Assembly (NCBI GenBank): GCA_947501935.1
Contig: CANMXU010000020.1
Span: forward strand, 27,282 to 91,281
DNA: 64,000 nucleotides
Reading direction: 5' to 3'
Origin: an uncultured Alteromonadaceae bacterium
GTDB lineage: Bacteria; Pseudomonadota; Gammaproteobacteria; Enterobacterales; Alteromonadaceae
The notes under the pieces are model-generated. The model had not been told where the DNA came from. It saw only the letters and a program-made list of their open reading frames with translations, and ran no database searches. Position numbers and translations under genes: made by a program. The stretch's first letter is position 1. Each line of letters starts with the position of its first letter. Of the stretch, positions 43,180 through 51,670 are shown in pieces.

Positions 43180-44583
43180 TTAAAAATTGAAATAGTTTTT
43201 TGCGTTGTAATAGCTGATATTACTGATGATTTCACCTAATAGTGGTAGGTCTTTTGGTAGCAAGCCTTGCTCTACGTCGTTCGCTAAAAAGTTGCATAAA
43301 ATGCGGCGAAAGTACTCGTGACGTGAGAAAGACAAAAAACTGCGAGAATCGGTTAACATACCTACAAAGCAACTTAGCAAGCCTAATGAGCTAATTGAGC
43401 GAAAGTGATTTTCTATGCCTTCTTTTTGGTCAAGAAACCACCATGCCGCACCGTGTTGTACTTTGCCGCGGATATCGCCTTCGTTAAAGCTACCGGCCAT
43501 AGTGGAGAAAACTTCATTATCTGCCGAATTAAGGTTATACAAGATGGTTTTTGCTAATTGCTCTTTACCGGCTAAGTGGTCAAGGTAATTACGTAGTGCT
43601 AAGGTATTGTTATAGCCACCGATAGTATCGAAACCTTTACCGTAACCTAAGGTGATCACTTTTTGGCTGTTGGCATTACGCAGTGCCCCAATGTGCAATT
43701 GCTGAACCCAACCTTTATCAGCATTTAGCTGTGAAATAAAAATCAATAGCGCCGATGATAATGCCACTGATTGCTCTGAGTTGAGTACTTTACCTATTCG
43801 AATTAACGAAAAAGCTGACTCAACGGTCGATGTTGAAGGGGAACAAAATTGAAAGTCACTTATGCCAACATCTGATAGTCGACAACCTAGGTTGTGAAAA
43901 TGTTGATGGCGGCTAGCTATCACATCCAGTAAGTCTTGGTAGCTGATAATCACTTTATCAACCGACTGGCTAAGTCGGTCGAGTGTTTTAAGAAATTGTT
44001 GACTATCATCTGTTGCTAAAAGACTATCTAGCCTGAACGTGGGCAGCATGGTCAGTGAATTTTGTGATTGCTTTGCAAAATTATAATGATGCTGTAATGA
44101 ATCCGCCGGATCATCTGTCGTGCAAATTAATTCAACATTACGGTTTTTCAGTAACCCTTGGCTAGAAAAGTCAGCGTTTGCTAATAGTTCATTGGTTTGT
44201 TGATAAATGCTATCAGCAGAGTTTGCTGATAGCATTTCGTTTATGCCAAAGGGTTGTTGTAACTCCATATGGGTCCAATGATATAACGGGTTACCAATAG
44301 TATAAGGGACTATTTTTGCCCATTGCTTAAACTTATCTTGTGCGCTGGCATTACCGGTACAGTATTTTTCATTGATGCCCATGGCGCGCATCGCACGCCA
44401 TTTATAATGATCATCTTCTAACCATGCTTCACTGATGTTGGCAAATTGTCGATTACTGGCGACATCTTGTGGTGGTAAATGATTATGGTAATCAATGATT
44501 GGCAAATCAGCTGCATAATTAAAGTAGAGCTGTTTGGCCGTATCTGATTGCAATAAAAAATTTTCATTGATGAATGTTTTCAT
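43180..44583 (-). CDS. uxaC: Uronate isomerase
   Basis: 467 residues, typical length. Amidohydrolase-type metal site: IDYHNHLPP at the start, plus YHWTHMEL, ICTTDDPADS, LHIGALRNAN and LTDSRSFLSFSRHEYFRR near the end. It isomerises D-glucuronate to D-fructuronate or D-galacturonate to D-tagaturonate. With uxuA next to it, the glucuronate branch is the likely one. It starts 9 bp after uxuA. Confidence 0.95.
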   Translation of the reverse strand: MKTFINENFLLQSDTAKQLYFNYAADLPIIDYHNHLPPQDVASNRQFANISEAWLEDDHYKWRAMRAMGINEKYCTGNASAQDKFKQWAKIVPYTIGNPLYHWTHMELQQPFGINEMLSANSADSIYQQTNELLANADFSSQGLLKNRNVELICTTDDPADSLQHHYNFAKQSQNSLTMLPTFRLDSLLATDDSQQFLKTLDRLSQSVDKVIISYQDLLDVIASRHQHFHNLGCRLSDVGISDFQFCSPSTSTVESAFSLIRIGKVLNSEQSVALSSALLIFISQLNADKGWVQQLHIGALRNANSQKVITLGYGKGFDTIGGYNNTLALRNYLDHLAGKEQLAKTILYNLNSADNEVFSTMAGSFNEGDIRGKVQHGAAWWFLDQKEGIENHFRSISSLGLLSCFVGMLTDSRSFLSFSRHEYFRRILCNFLANDVEQGLLPKDLPLLGEIISNISYYNAKNYFNF

Positions 44584-44592
44584 AAAGCCAAC

Positions 44593-45693
44593 CTATGATT
44601 TGCCCATTACTTGCGCGAAAGCAGCTTTCATGTAGCCCATCGCAAATGCCATACCTGAATGCCAAGGAGCATCACAAGTCATTAATGGCGTGTGATCAGG
44701 AATTAATATGCCATCATAGTTATTCGCTTTTAAGATCTGTAATACCTTGACCATGTCAATGTCACCATCATCAATGAAGGTTTCATCGTAGTGAGGTACC
44801 TTGCCTTTGACATTGCGAAAATGAATGTAGCTGATTGCTTCTCGTTGGCTAAATGTATCGACAGCCTGATAAACATCGCCTTCGGTCATTTCAGCAATGG
44901 TCCCTAAGCAAAATTCTAAGCTATTGCTGCGACTTGGCTGCATATCTAACAGTTTATGATACATATCTGGCTGATAGACTAAGCGTGGTGATTTACGTAC
45001 GATTGGCATGGGTGGATCGTCAGGATGGGCCGCTAAGCGCACGCCTGCTTCTTCAGCAACTGGCACCAATTGACTTAAGTACCATTGTAGGCGCTGCCAA
45101 AGCACGTCGTGCGGAATAAATTCTTGCTCACCTGTAGGCGCAACACCCTTATTGTCAGTGGGTAACTGCATGTTCCACACCATACCATTAGGAATAGGCG
45201 TTTGATCGACTTCACGCATATAAACGCTATTAGCATTACCACGTGCAACCGGGCCAACTTTGCGGCTACAAACACCTGCTAAGGAAAAGTTATAGCCAAA
45301 AACGGGGATACCGACTTTACCGACGTTACGAATAATTTCTTGTAAGCCTTGCATTTGTTGCTCTTTATTCGGACCATCAAGTAAAATGTCGCTCCACATT
45401 GCCGGATCAAAATTTTCAATTGCCCAAATTTTCAAACCATGAGCTTCAACTTCAGCTTTAAGTTTGCTTAATCCTTCAAAAGTCCAGATAGGATCAGCTG
45501 AACCTTTTGCTACACCCCAGCCGGCAGTATCGCCTACCGGTTGGTTTGAGTCTTGTTGTTCTTTCTCCGTGCTATTTTCTTTATTAAAATAGTCACATAA
45601 ATGCACGACTAAGTGGGTGGCACCACATTGTTTAGCAAAGTCATAGTGCTCAGCATTGAGCTGATGCCGATATAATCCAAATCCTAATTTCAT
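44593..45693 (-). CDS. uxuA: Mannonate dehydratase (UxuA family)
   Basis: 366 residues, somewhat shorter than the E. coli enzyme of about 394, with the gap in loops. Metal-binding and catalytic positions of UxuA are visible: RLAAHPDDPP, SLEFCLGT, ISYIHFRNVKG and the DDGDIDM and IPDHTP segments. It dehydrates D-mannonate to 2-keto-3-deoxygluconate. It lies 55 bp after the Nramp-like gene and just before uxaC. Confidence 0.92.
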   Translation of the reverse strand: MKLGFGLYRHQLNAEHYDFAKQCGATHLVVHLCDYFNKENSTEKEQQDSNQPVGDTAGWGVAKGSADPIWTFEGLSKLKAEVEAHGLKIWAIENFDPAMWSDILLDGPNKEQQMQGLQEIIRNVGKVGIPVFGYNFSLAGVCSRKVGPVARGNANSVYMREVDQTPIPNGMVWNMQLPTDNKGVAPTGEQEFIPHDVLWQRLQWYLSQLVPVAEEAGVRLAAHPDDPPMPIVRKSPRLVYQPDMYHKLLDMQPSRSNSLEFCLGTIAEMTEGDVYQAVDTFSQREAISYIHFRNVKGKVPHYDETFIDDGDIDMVKVLQILKANNYDGILIPDHTPLMTCDAPWHSGMAFAMGYMKAAFAQVMGKS

Positions 45694-45748
45694 AATGTAT
45701 ACCTTAAATAATAATTTACGCTTGTCTGTTATTTTGTTGGAGTATGCG

Positions 45749-47062
45749 TTATAGCTTGCTCAAGTCTGCTATTAGCCCTTGTACTGCTAGGCTACTCATA
45801 TACAGCGCAAACAATAAAATTGCGCTCAGCATAAGTTTGTCTGTAGTGTTATTTTTATGTTCGCCCATAATTTTCTTTTGGCTAGTTAAATAAATCAGTC
45901 CGCCAAGGACTACTGGTAATACCATCGCGATACATGCTTGCGACATCAACATTAAAAATATCGGTTTAATACCAAAAATCACCCCTAATAAACTGATTAA
46001 TGACAGCAATGCTAAAATCAAGCGATTTCGGCGTGTTTTCACATTACGGGCAACCCCTTGGTAGTCACTTATAATCCAGGGGATCACGAGCAAATTGGGT
46101 AAATGGGATGAAATCCCTGCTGCAATAACGCCAATGACAAAAATGCTCATGGCAAAATCACCAAATAATGGTTCTAGCATCGGGATCATTTCTGAGATGC
46201 GATTCAAATGCAGACCTTGTTTATGCAAGGTTGATGCTGCGGTAAACATCACTGCAGCACTGACGACAAACATCAAAGTAGCGCTAACTCGGGCATCACG
46301 CCTTTCAATGCTTCGGTCTGATATTTTCCAGCCAAGCTCTTTGACTAAGCCAGTGCGGATCACTAAGACAAATACCGACACTGTGGTGCCTATCATGCCC
46401 GCCATCACGACAAACTCATTGTTATCGCTGCCATCATTTTGTTGCGGTAGCTTGGGTATTAATCCTTTAGCTATCTCATTTAAGCTAGGGATATCGATAA
46501 AAGCCGTAGTGATAAAGGCTAATGCCATGGTGGCAACTAATATAGCGAGGATCTTTTCAAAGCTTTTGGTATCGCCAGAAAAAACTAATAAAAACACAAC
46601 TAATGCGATAGCAACAGCGCAGCTCGCAATAGACAGTCCGCCATCAAGCCAGGTTATTGTCCAAACATGCAGTACATCAGCAACTATGCCAAGTACTCCC
46701 ATTAAGGCACTAACGATAATGGTTGCTAAGATCACTAAGGTGAATAAAGCAAAAGGCTGACTAATTTGACGGCGAAAACCTTCAAGTAAGGTCATACCGG
46801 TTACCATAGTATATCGACTGGCTAGCGACATTAGGTAATAGGTCATAAAACAACTGAGTAATAAAGCCCAGAGTAGGTCTAAGCCAAAATTTGCTCCGGC
46901 TTTAGACATTGACGTAATACTGCCTGTTCCGACGTTATAGCCAATTAAAAAAATACCGGGCAATAGCGACACTAATAATTGTTTAAAGGCACTACCTTGA
47001 CCTTTATTAACCTGAGCTGTAATAGGTTTAGCGTTTGATTGTGCATTGTGTGCTTTATTCAT
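45749..47062 (-). CDS. Nramp-fold permease lacking metal-binding motifs
   Basis: 437 residues with about 11 membrane helices. Alignment by eye to E. coli MntH is good along TM1 and TM2 (AGANFGLDLLWALLLS). The TM1 metal motif DPGN is replaced by VGTG (residues 44-47 of GYNVGTGSIT), and the TM6 motif MPH by SVF (about 229-231 of MIGTTVSVFVLVIRTGL). Without these residues Mn/Fe transport is improbable. Sitting second in an operon between an SDR gene and uxuA-uxaC, it is the only permease of the operon, so a uronate or sugar-acid transporter is a reasonable guess (inference). Confidence 0.8.
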   Translation of the reverse strand: MNKAHNAQSNAKPITAQVNKGQGSAFKQLLVSLLPGIFLIGYNVGTGSITSMSKAGANFGLDLLWALLLSCFMTYYLMSLASRYTMVTGMTLLEGFRRQISQPFALFTLVILATIIVSALMGVLGIVADVLHVWTITWLDGGLSIASCAVAIALVVFLLVFSGDTKSFEKILAILVATMALAFITTAFIDIPSLNEIAKGLIPKLPQQNDGSDNNEFVVMAGMIGTTVSVFVLVIRTGLVKELGWKISDRSIERRDARVSATLMFVVSAAVMFTAASTLHKQGLHLNRISEMIPMLEPLFGDFAMSIFVIGVIAAGISSHLPNLLVIPWIISDYQGVARNVKTRRNRLILALLSLISLLGVIFGIKPIFLMLMSQACIAMVLPVVLGGLIYLTSQKKIMGEHKNNTTDKLMLSAILLFALYMSSLAVQGLIADLSKL

Positions 47063-47083
47063 TCTTAAACCCCTTGCTTTAAT

Positions 47084-47845
47084 TTAAAATCCGATGGAAT
47101 TCCCACCATCAACAGGTAAGCAAACACCGGTAATGAATGAAGCGGCTTCAGATGCAAGAAATGCGGCAGCATGGCCAACATCGGTCGGTGAACCAAAACG
47201 TTTCATTGGCGTTCGTTGTAAAATTCGTTCTTCTCTATGCGGATCTTTTGCCATTATGTCGAGAAACATTTTTGACTCGATAAACCCAGGGGCAATGGCA
47301 TTTACACGTACTCCTGTTCCGGAATATTCTGATGCTAAGGTACGGGTTAATCCGAGTAAGCCACTTTTTGAGCTACTATAAGCGGCCACTTGAGGTAAAC
47401 CGAATAAGGCCGACATTGAACTGATGTTTATGATTGAGCCATTACCCCTTGGGATCATATATTCCAAACAACGTTTACTTAATGAAAATACTCCGACAAG
47501 GTTGGTTTCTAATACGGCTGAAAATTCTGCTTCACTGGTTTCTAACGCAGGTTTTTTACAGTGTTGACCGGCGTTATTAACCAGAATATCAACATGACCA
47601 AAACTGCTTTCTAATTCGTCAATTAAGCTTTGATGTTGTGAAGAGTCGTCAACATTGTTAACTCGATAATGTGCATTGCTACCTAATTGTTTACATGCCA
47701 ACATTAATGAGTTTGCTTCTCTGCCGGTAATAATGACCGTGGCACCTGCTAAAATAAATTGTTCCGCGATACCATAGCCAATGCCGCGGCTGCCGCCGGT
47801 AATCAAAGCAACTTTTTCGTTTAAAGCGTGAGGGTGGTATGACAT
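47084..47845 (-). CDS. SDR-family dehydrogenase (fructuronate reductase candidate)
   Basis: 253 residues. The cofactor loop ITGGSRGIGYGIAEQF, NNAG at about 90-93, catalytic YSSSK and FITGVCLPVDGG near the end place it in the gluconate-5-dehydrogenase/KduD-like group. The hexuronate pathway needs fructuronate reduction to mannonate. No UxuB-type (long-chain) reductase gene is in the operon, so this first gene is the best candidate to replace it (inference). Divergent from the SDR gene at 48078. Confidence 0.82.
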   Translation of the reverse strand: MSYHPHALNEKVALITGGSRGIGYGIAEQFILAGATVIITGREANSLMLACKQLGSNAHYRVNNVDDSSQHQSLIDELESSFGHVDILVNNAGQHCKKPALETSEAEFSAVLETNLVGVFSLSKRCLEYMIPRGNGSIINISSMSALFGLPQVAAYSSSKSGLLGLTRTLASEYSGTGVRVNAIAPGFIESKMFLDIMAKDPHREERILQRTPMKRFGSPTDVGHAAAFLASEAASFITGVCLPVDGGNSIGF

Positions 47846-47926
47846 AAACCTTTTCCTGTAATTGATGATTTAATCATCTTATAAAGTCTTCAGGTTTGAT
47901 GCTGATGCAGGTTAAGCCAGTACCAA

Positions 47927-47938
47927 TACTTTTTTAGC
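47927..47938 (-). promoter_or_regulatory. GTTAAAAAAGTA-like motif (hexuronate operon)
   Basis: Reads GCTAAAAAAGTATTGG toward the SDR gene at 47845, one mismatch to the motif, its near end 82 bp before the start codon. It is the mirror partner of the motif at 47980. Confidence 0.5.
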
Positions 47939-47979
47939 GTATGTGTTTTTCATTTTTTACCAAGTATTAAGCCGCATGC

Positions 47980-47991
47980 GTTAAAAAAGTA
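47980..47991 (+). promoter_or_regulatory. GTTAAAAAAGTA motif (divergent SDR gene)
   Basis: Reads GTTAAAAAAGTACC toward the gene at 48078, ending 87 bp before its start codon. CGCATGC just upstream is shared with the neighbouring copy (CACATACG). The two copies in this divergent region form an imperfect inverted pair. Confidence 0.55.
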
Positions 47992-48077
47992 CCTAAATAG
48001 CGACAGACTGGGCTTAGCGTCATAAATGAGCTTTACGTATATTTGAGCCACTTTACTATTTCAATTCGAGAGGGCTT

Positions 48078-48881
48078 ATGACCATTATTAATCAGCCTAA
48101 ACAGAAAAAAACAGAAGCTAAACTGGCCATCGTGACCGGAGGAAGTTCAGGCATTGGCGCAGAGCTTGCTGTTTCTCTTGCTAAAAATGGCTGGGATGTT
48201 GCCATTACGTTTGCAGGTAATGAACAAGGCGCAATACAGGTAACCGAAGCGATCAGAGCCGCAGGGCAACGTGGTTTTTATCAACGTTGTGATATTGGCT
48301 ATAGCGAGCAAGTTAGTGACTTCGTTGCCAATAGCCACGCTTATTTTGAACAAGTTCCTACGCTTTTAGTGAACAATGCCGGTTGCCAAACGTGGGCGCC
48401 ATTTTTAGAGCTGAAAGAAGAAGATTGGGATAAAGTTATTCGTACTAACTTAAAAGGCTGTTTTTTATTTAGCCAAACCGTTGCCCGCTTGCTCGTTGAG
48501 CATAAGCTCGCTGGTTCCATTGTTAATATCGGCTCGGGTTGTAATAAAACCCCATTCCCTAATTTGGTTGATTACACCGCCTCAAAAGGTGGTATTGAAA
48601 TGTTAACCCGTTCAACGGCTATTGAACTGGGCAAATATCATATTCGCGTTAACTGTGTCGCCCCTGGTGCGATTGAAATTGCGCGCACCCGTGAAGAATC
48701 GCCCGAATACGCTGAAACTTGGTCGAAAATGGCGCCGCTTGGCCGAGTTGGTTACCCAGAAGATATTTATAACGCAGTTGAGTATTTTGCCACAAGCTCG
48801 TCAAGCTATGTTACTGGACAAACTATTTGGGTTGATGGTGGCGCATTTACTACGCCAAATTGGCCTTATGAAGACAAGTAA
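48078..48881 (+). CDS. SDR-family dehydrogenase
   Basis: 267 residues. Cofactor loop VTGGSSGIGAELA, VNNAG at about 104-108, catalytic YTASK, and YVTGQTIWVDGG near the end. It belongs to the glucose-1-dehydrogenase/gluconate dehydrogenase-like group by eye. It is transcribed alone, divergently from the hexuronate operon, and both promoters carry the same motif, so it is probably induced with the pathway. It could oxidise a sugar or reduce a keto-acid; the reaction is not known. Confidence 0.82.
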   Translation: MTIINQPKQKKTEAKLAIVTGGSSGIGAELAVSLAKNGWDVAITFAGNEQGAIQVTEAIRAAGQRGFYQRCDIGYSEQVSDFVANSHAYFEQVPTLLVNNAGCQTWAPFLELKEEDWDKVIRTNLKGCFLFSQTVARLLVEHKLAGSIVNIGSGCNKTPFPNLVDYTASKGGIEMLTRSTAIELGKYHIRVNCVAPGAIEIARTREESPEYAETWSKMAPLGRVGYPEDIYNAVEYFATSSSSYVTGQTIWVDGGAFTTPNWPYEDK

Positions 48882-48986
48882 CCATTGATTGCTTACAAAT
48901 CAGTTAAAGCAGTGGGAAAATAATCAAGTTCAATTAACCGTGTTCAAATAACCAAGCCCATTATTCACCGTTTATACCCCTATAAT

Positions 48987-49023
48987 AAAGCCTTTAATAT
49001 CGACGGATATTAAAGGCTTTTTT
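48987..49023 (+). terminator. Terminator after the SDR gene
   Basis: A perfect 15-bp stem (AAAGCCTTTAATATC and complement) with a 4-nt loop and a T run. Confidence 0.9.
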
Positions 49024-49117
49024 GTCAAATTTGACCCGCTCTGCAAGGACAGTGAAAAATCCGGTTAACTTGCTCAAAACATAATTAGTGCCTGACTAGT
49101 ACCAGATTAATAGCGAA

Positions 49118-50323
49118 TTAATCGCCAATTAATGCTTCAACAATGCCTTGGTAAGCGGGTTTTTTCTTCATATTGCTGTCAAATATTAACGGCTGGTTTG
49201 GGCTTCTTAAACTAAAAGGAAAGATAAAGTCTAACCAAGTTTCATTATCACTCGCACCCCAAGTAGTTACGCCTAGGCAATGTGAAGCTTGATAACAGCT
49301 TTGAGCAAATTCACGATAATACTTTCCCTGTGCTTGAAAAGGGGCTTTGTCATTGGCAAAGAACCAAATAGGCACATCAAGCTCGGTTATTTCTACCAGT
49401 AAACCGAGTTTCTTAATTTCAGCGATAAATGTTCTTAACGCGCTAATATCTTTAAGTCGGTAGATATGATGGGCTTGTATACCTATGCCATCGATGGCCG
49501 CGCCTAGGTTTAATTGCCGCTTGATTATCGATAGAAACCGTTGTGTGGTTACCGGATTAAAATCTCGAAAGTCTTCATTAATAAATAATAACGCTTGTGG
49601 ATCTGCCTCACGCGCTATCTTAAAGGCCTCACTAATATAGTTCTCGCCAAGAATTTGATAAAAGAAGTTATTATCAAGTTGCTGGTTGTCCATGGTTAAA
49701 GGTTCATTAACAACATCCCAGCGTTGAATTCGCCCCTGAAAGTGTTTCATCACCGTGGTGATATGGGATTTCATGTGCCGCTTTAGAGTTTTGGCAGGAG
49801 TACTGCTTTGCTCTACGGCGTCTTTTAATGCTTCGGGAAATGTTCTACCCGCCCATTTTCCCCAAATAAGGGTATGGCCACGAATGGCAATATCTTTGCT
49901 TTTCAGTTGCTCAACGAGCATATCGGCTTTGGAAAAGTCATAGTCGCCTAATTGACTGCTTGCTAATAAACTTACCCATTTTAATTCGTTGGGCAAGGTT
50001 GCTGAGTTAATGTGCGCGGTTAACTGGTCGAGGTTTTGCTTACCGTTATAGGTAACGCCAAAATAGCGTTGTTGTTGCCGAGCAATCGGGCCAATATCGT
50101 TAATTTTAGTGGTGCTGTTAAGGTAGGTTTTGTCAGGCTCAATACCTTGATATTGCTGATTAAGCCAAGCAAAACTAAGCACTAAGGTGACAGCAAAGCC
50201 AAGCTTTGCTTTTGTTGGTGTTAATATTTGGTGGTGTGTAATTTGCCAGAATATAAGTGCAGTGGCTATCAATAAAGCAACTATCAAAATAAAGTCACTA
50301 AACAAAAAGAGCAACAAGCGCAT
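49118..50323 (-). CDS. GH10 family endo-1,4-beta-xylanase, membrane-attached
   Basis: 401 residues. Two hydrophobic helices (about 7-26 and 41-53) precede the catalytic domain from about residue 75. GH10 features: the acid/base Glu207 in WDVVNEPL, the nucleophile Glu314 in EITELDVP, plus NELKW and VTTWGASDNETWL. The usual HTLVWH segment reads HTLIWG, so the minus-one-subsite histidine is replaced by Gly155. It probably cleaves xylan oligosaccharides on the periplasmic side of the inner membrane (topology inferred). Its promoter carries a TTCAG box facing it. Confidence 0.87.
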   Translation of the reverse strand: MRLLLFLFSDFILIVALLIATALIFWQITHHQILTPTKAKLGFAVTLVLSFAWLNQQYQGIEPDKTYLNSTTKINDIGPIARQQQRYFGVTYNGKQNLDQLTAHINSATLPNELKWVSLLASSQLGDYDFSKADMLVEQLKSKDIAIRGHTLIWGKWAGRTFPEALKDAVEQSSTPAKTLKRHMKSHITTVMKHFQGRIQRWDVVNEPLTMDNQQLDNNFFYQILGENYISEAFKIAREADPQALLFINEDFRDFNPVTTQRFLSIIKRQLNLGAAIDGIGIQAHHIYRLKDISALRTFIAEIKKLGLLVEITELDVPIWFFANDKAPFQAQGKYYREFAQSCYQASHCLGVTTWGASDNETWLDFIFPFSLRSPNQPLIFDSNMKKKPAYQGIVEALIGD

Positions 50324-50394
50324 ACGAATTCCTCTTTAATATGTCAAGTTTGGCAAGTATTGGGCAATGTAAACTCACAATCTATGGTGTTTAA

Positions 50395-50410
50395 CTTAAC
50401 CTAAACTGAA
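50395..50410 (-). promoter_or_regulatory. PmrA/QseB-like direct repeat (GH10)
   Basis: On the minus strand TTCAG-TTTAGG-TTAAG, 11-bp period, starting 87 bp before the GH10 start codon and oriented toward it. Confidence 0.5.
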
Positions 50411-50482
50411 TCACTTCTTATTCGCAAATAACCTTATTTTTAAGTTTAGTTTTTAGCATTTTTTTTGGGGTAGTTTTATCTT

Positions 50483-50498
50483 TTCAGACTCCGTTAAG
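50483..50498 (+). promoter_or_regulatory. PmrA/QseB-like direct repeat (RND operon)
   Basis: TTCAG-ACTCCG-TTAAG, 65 bp before the adaptor gene start codon. With the site at 50395, it gives one box for each direction of this divergent region. Confidence 0.5.
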
Positions 50499-50547
50499 GC
50501 TTCTTATTTAATATCACGGTGTTATTCATCATTTTTGCGGACCGCTT

Positions 50548-51651
50548 ATGTTTACTGAGAAGTTAAGTTTTATAAAAAATACCCCCGTTATTTTATTAGC
50601 GATGCTGTGTATTTCTGGGTGTAGTGAGGACGTTCAAGTTATTGAGCAAGCTGAGCCTGTTAAGGCAATAAAGCACATGACAGTTCAGTCAAAGGTTTCT
50701 ACCTTTGAGCGTAAACTTTCCGGTTATATTCGTGCGGTAAAACGTTCAGACTTATCTTTTCAAATATCTGGGCAACTACGCGAACTCAATGTTGAAGTTG
50801 GCGATAAAGTTGATATCAACCAGTCACTAGCATCGATTGATGCAGCTCCTTATGAATACCGATTAGAACAAGCGCAAGCAGAGCTTGCCAGTGCCGTTGC
50901 CGTGTTGAAAAAAAGTAGAGAAAATTATCAAAGACAAAAAATTGTTTTTGAAAAGAAAATTATTAATCAAAGCGCCATGGACTTAGCCACGTCGGACTTT
51001 GCACAAGCGAAAAGTTCAGTAAAATTAGCAACCTCTAGGCTTGCACTGGCTAATAGAGACTTAAGCAACACGGTATTAAAAGCGCCTTTTTCAGGCATGA
51101 TCATTCGCAGAAACTTTCAATCATTTGAGGAAGTTTCTGCAAGCCAGCCGGTATTTGAGATCCAAGGTGAAAATGAATTTGAGGTAACTTTTTTAGTACC
51201 GAGCACCTTAATTGGTCATTTAAATCAAGGCACAAAGGTTAATGTGAGAGTACCGGTTTTAGGGGCAGTTAAACAATCAGCGGTGATCACTAAACTGGGT
51301 ATAAAATCAGATGTGCGCGGTGCCTATCCGGTTAGTGCTGTGATCGAAAGCCCAGATGAGCAAATAAAATCGGGCATGTCAGCAGACATTTTTATCAATA
51401 TCAATGAAATAAATGAAAGCATTATCGTGCCTGATTCAGCGGTGGTAATTAATGAGAATAATCAACAGCAAGTCTTTGTCTTTGATCCCAAAACAAACAC
51501 AGTAACGGCACAAGTGGTTAAAACCTCCATCGTTAATGTTAACCATCTGCAGATTGATACGGGCTTAGTGGGCGGTGAAATTATATGCATTGCCGGGGCT
51601 GAATTTTTACGAGATGGCCAAACGGTCAGCTTATATCAAAGCAGCCATTAG
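50548..51651 (+). CDS. RND efflux periplasmic adaptor lipoprotein
   Basis: 367 residues. A signal peptide ends in a lipobox (LCISGC), so the protein is likely lipidated. Membrane-fusion features: the lipoyl half-motif SDLSFQISGQLRELNVEVGDKVDINQ-like segment, a coiled-coil hairpin (about 110-170), and VLKAPFSGMIIRR completing the lipoyl domain. It joins the RND pump encoded 19 bp downstream to an outer-membrane channel not present in this window. Confidence 0.9.
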   Translation: MFTEKLSFIKNTPVILLAMLCISGCSEDVQVIEQAEPVKAIKHMTVQSKVSTFERKLSGYIRAVKRSDLSFQISGQLRELNVEVGDKVDINQSLASIDAAPYEYRLEQAQAELASAVAVLKKSRENYQRQKIVFEKKIINQSAMDLATSDFAQAKSSVKLATSRLALANRDLSNTVLKAPFSGMIIRRNFQSFEEVSASQPVFEIQGENEFEVTFLVPSTLIGHLNQGTKVNVRVPVLGAVKQSAVITKLGIKSDVRGAYPVSAVIESPDEQIKSGMSADIFININEINESIIVPDSAVVINENNQQQVFVFDPKTNTVTAQVVKTSIVNVNHLQIDTGLVGGEIICIAGAEFLRDGQTVSLYQSSH

Positions 51652-51670
51652 TGTTAACGAGGGCATCATT

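Noticed and set aside
46095..46760. 221-codon plus-strand ORF antisense to the Nramp-like gene
   Set aside because: It lies wholly inside a clear membrane-protein gene, and its composition (serine-, threonine- and lysine-rich) is what the reverse of hydrophobic codons gives. No domain or ribosome-binding site.
47889..47904. Ninth TTCAG box before the SDR gene at 48078
   Set aside because: TTCAG is present but the second half at 11 bp reads TGCTG, so it does not fit the repeat.
51575..51670. Upstream start for the RND permease
   Set aside because: It would overlap the adaptor gene by 77 bp and add a non-membrane leader; ATG 51671 has a ribosome-binding site and begins the usual RND N-terminus.
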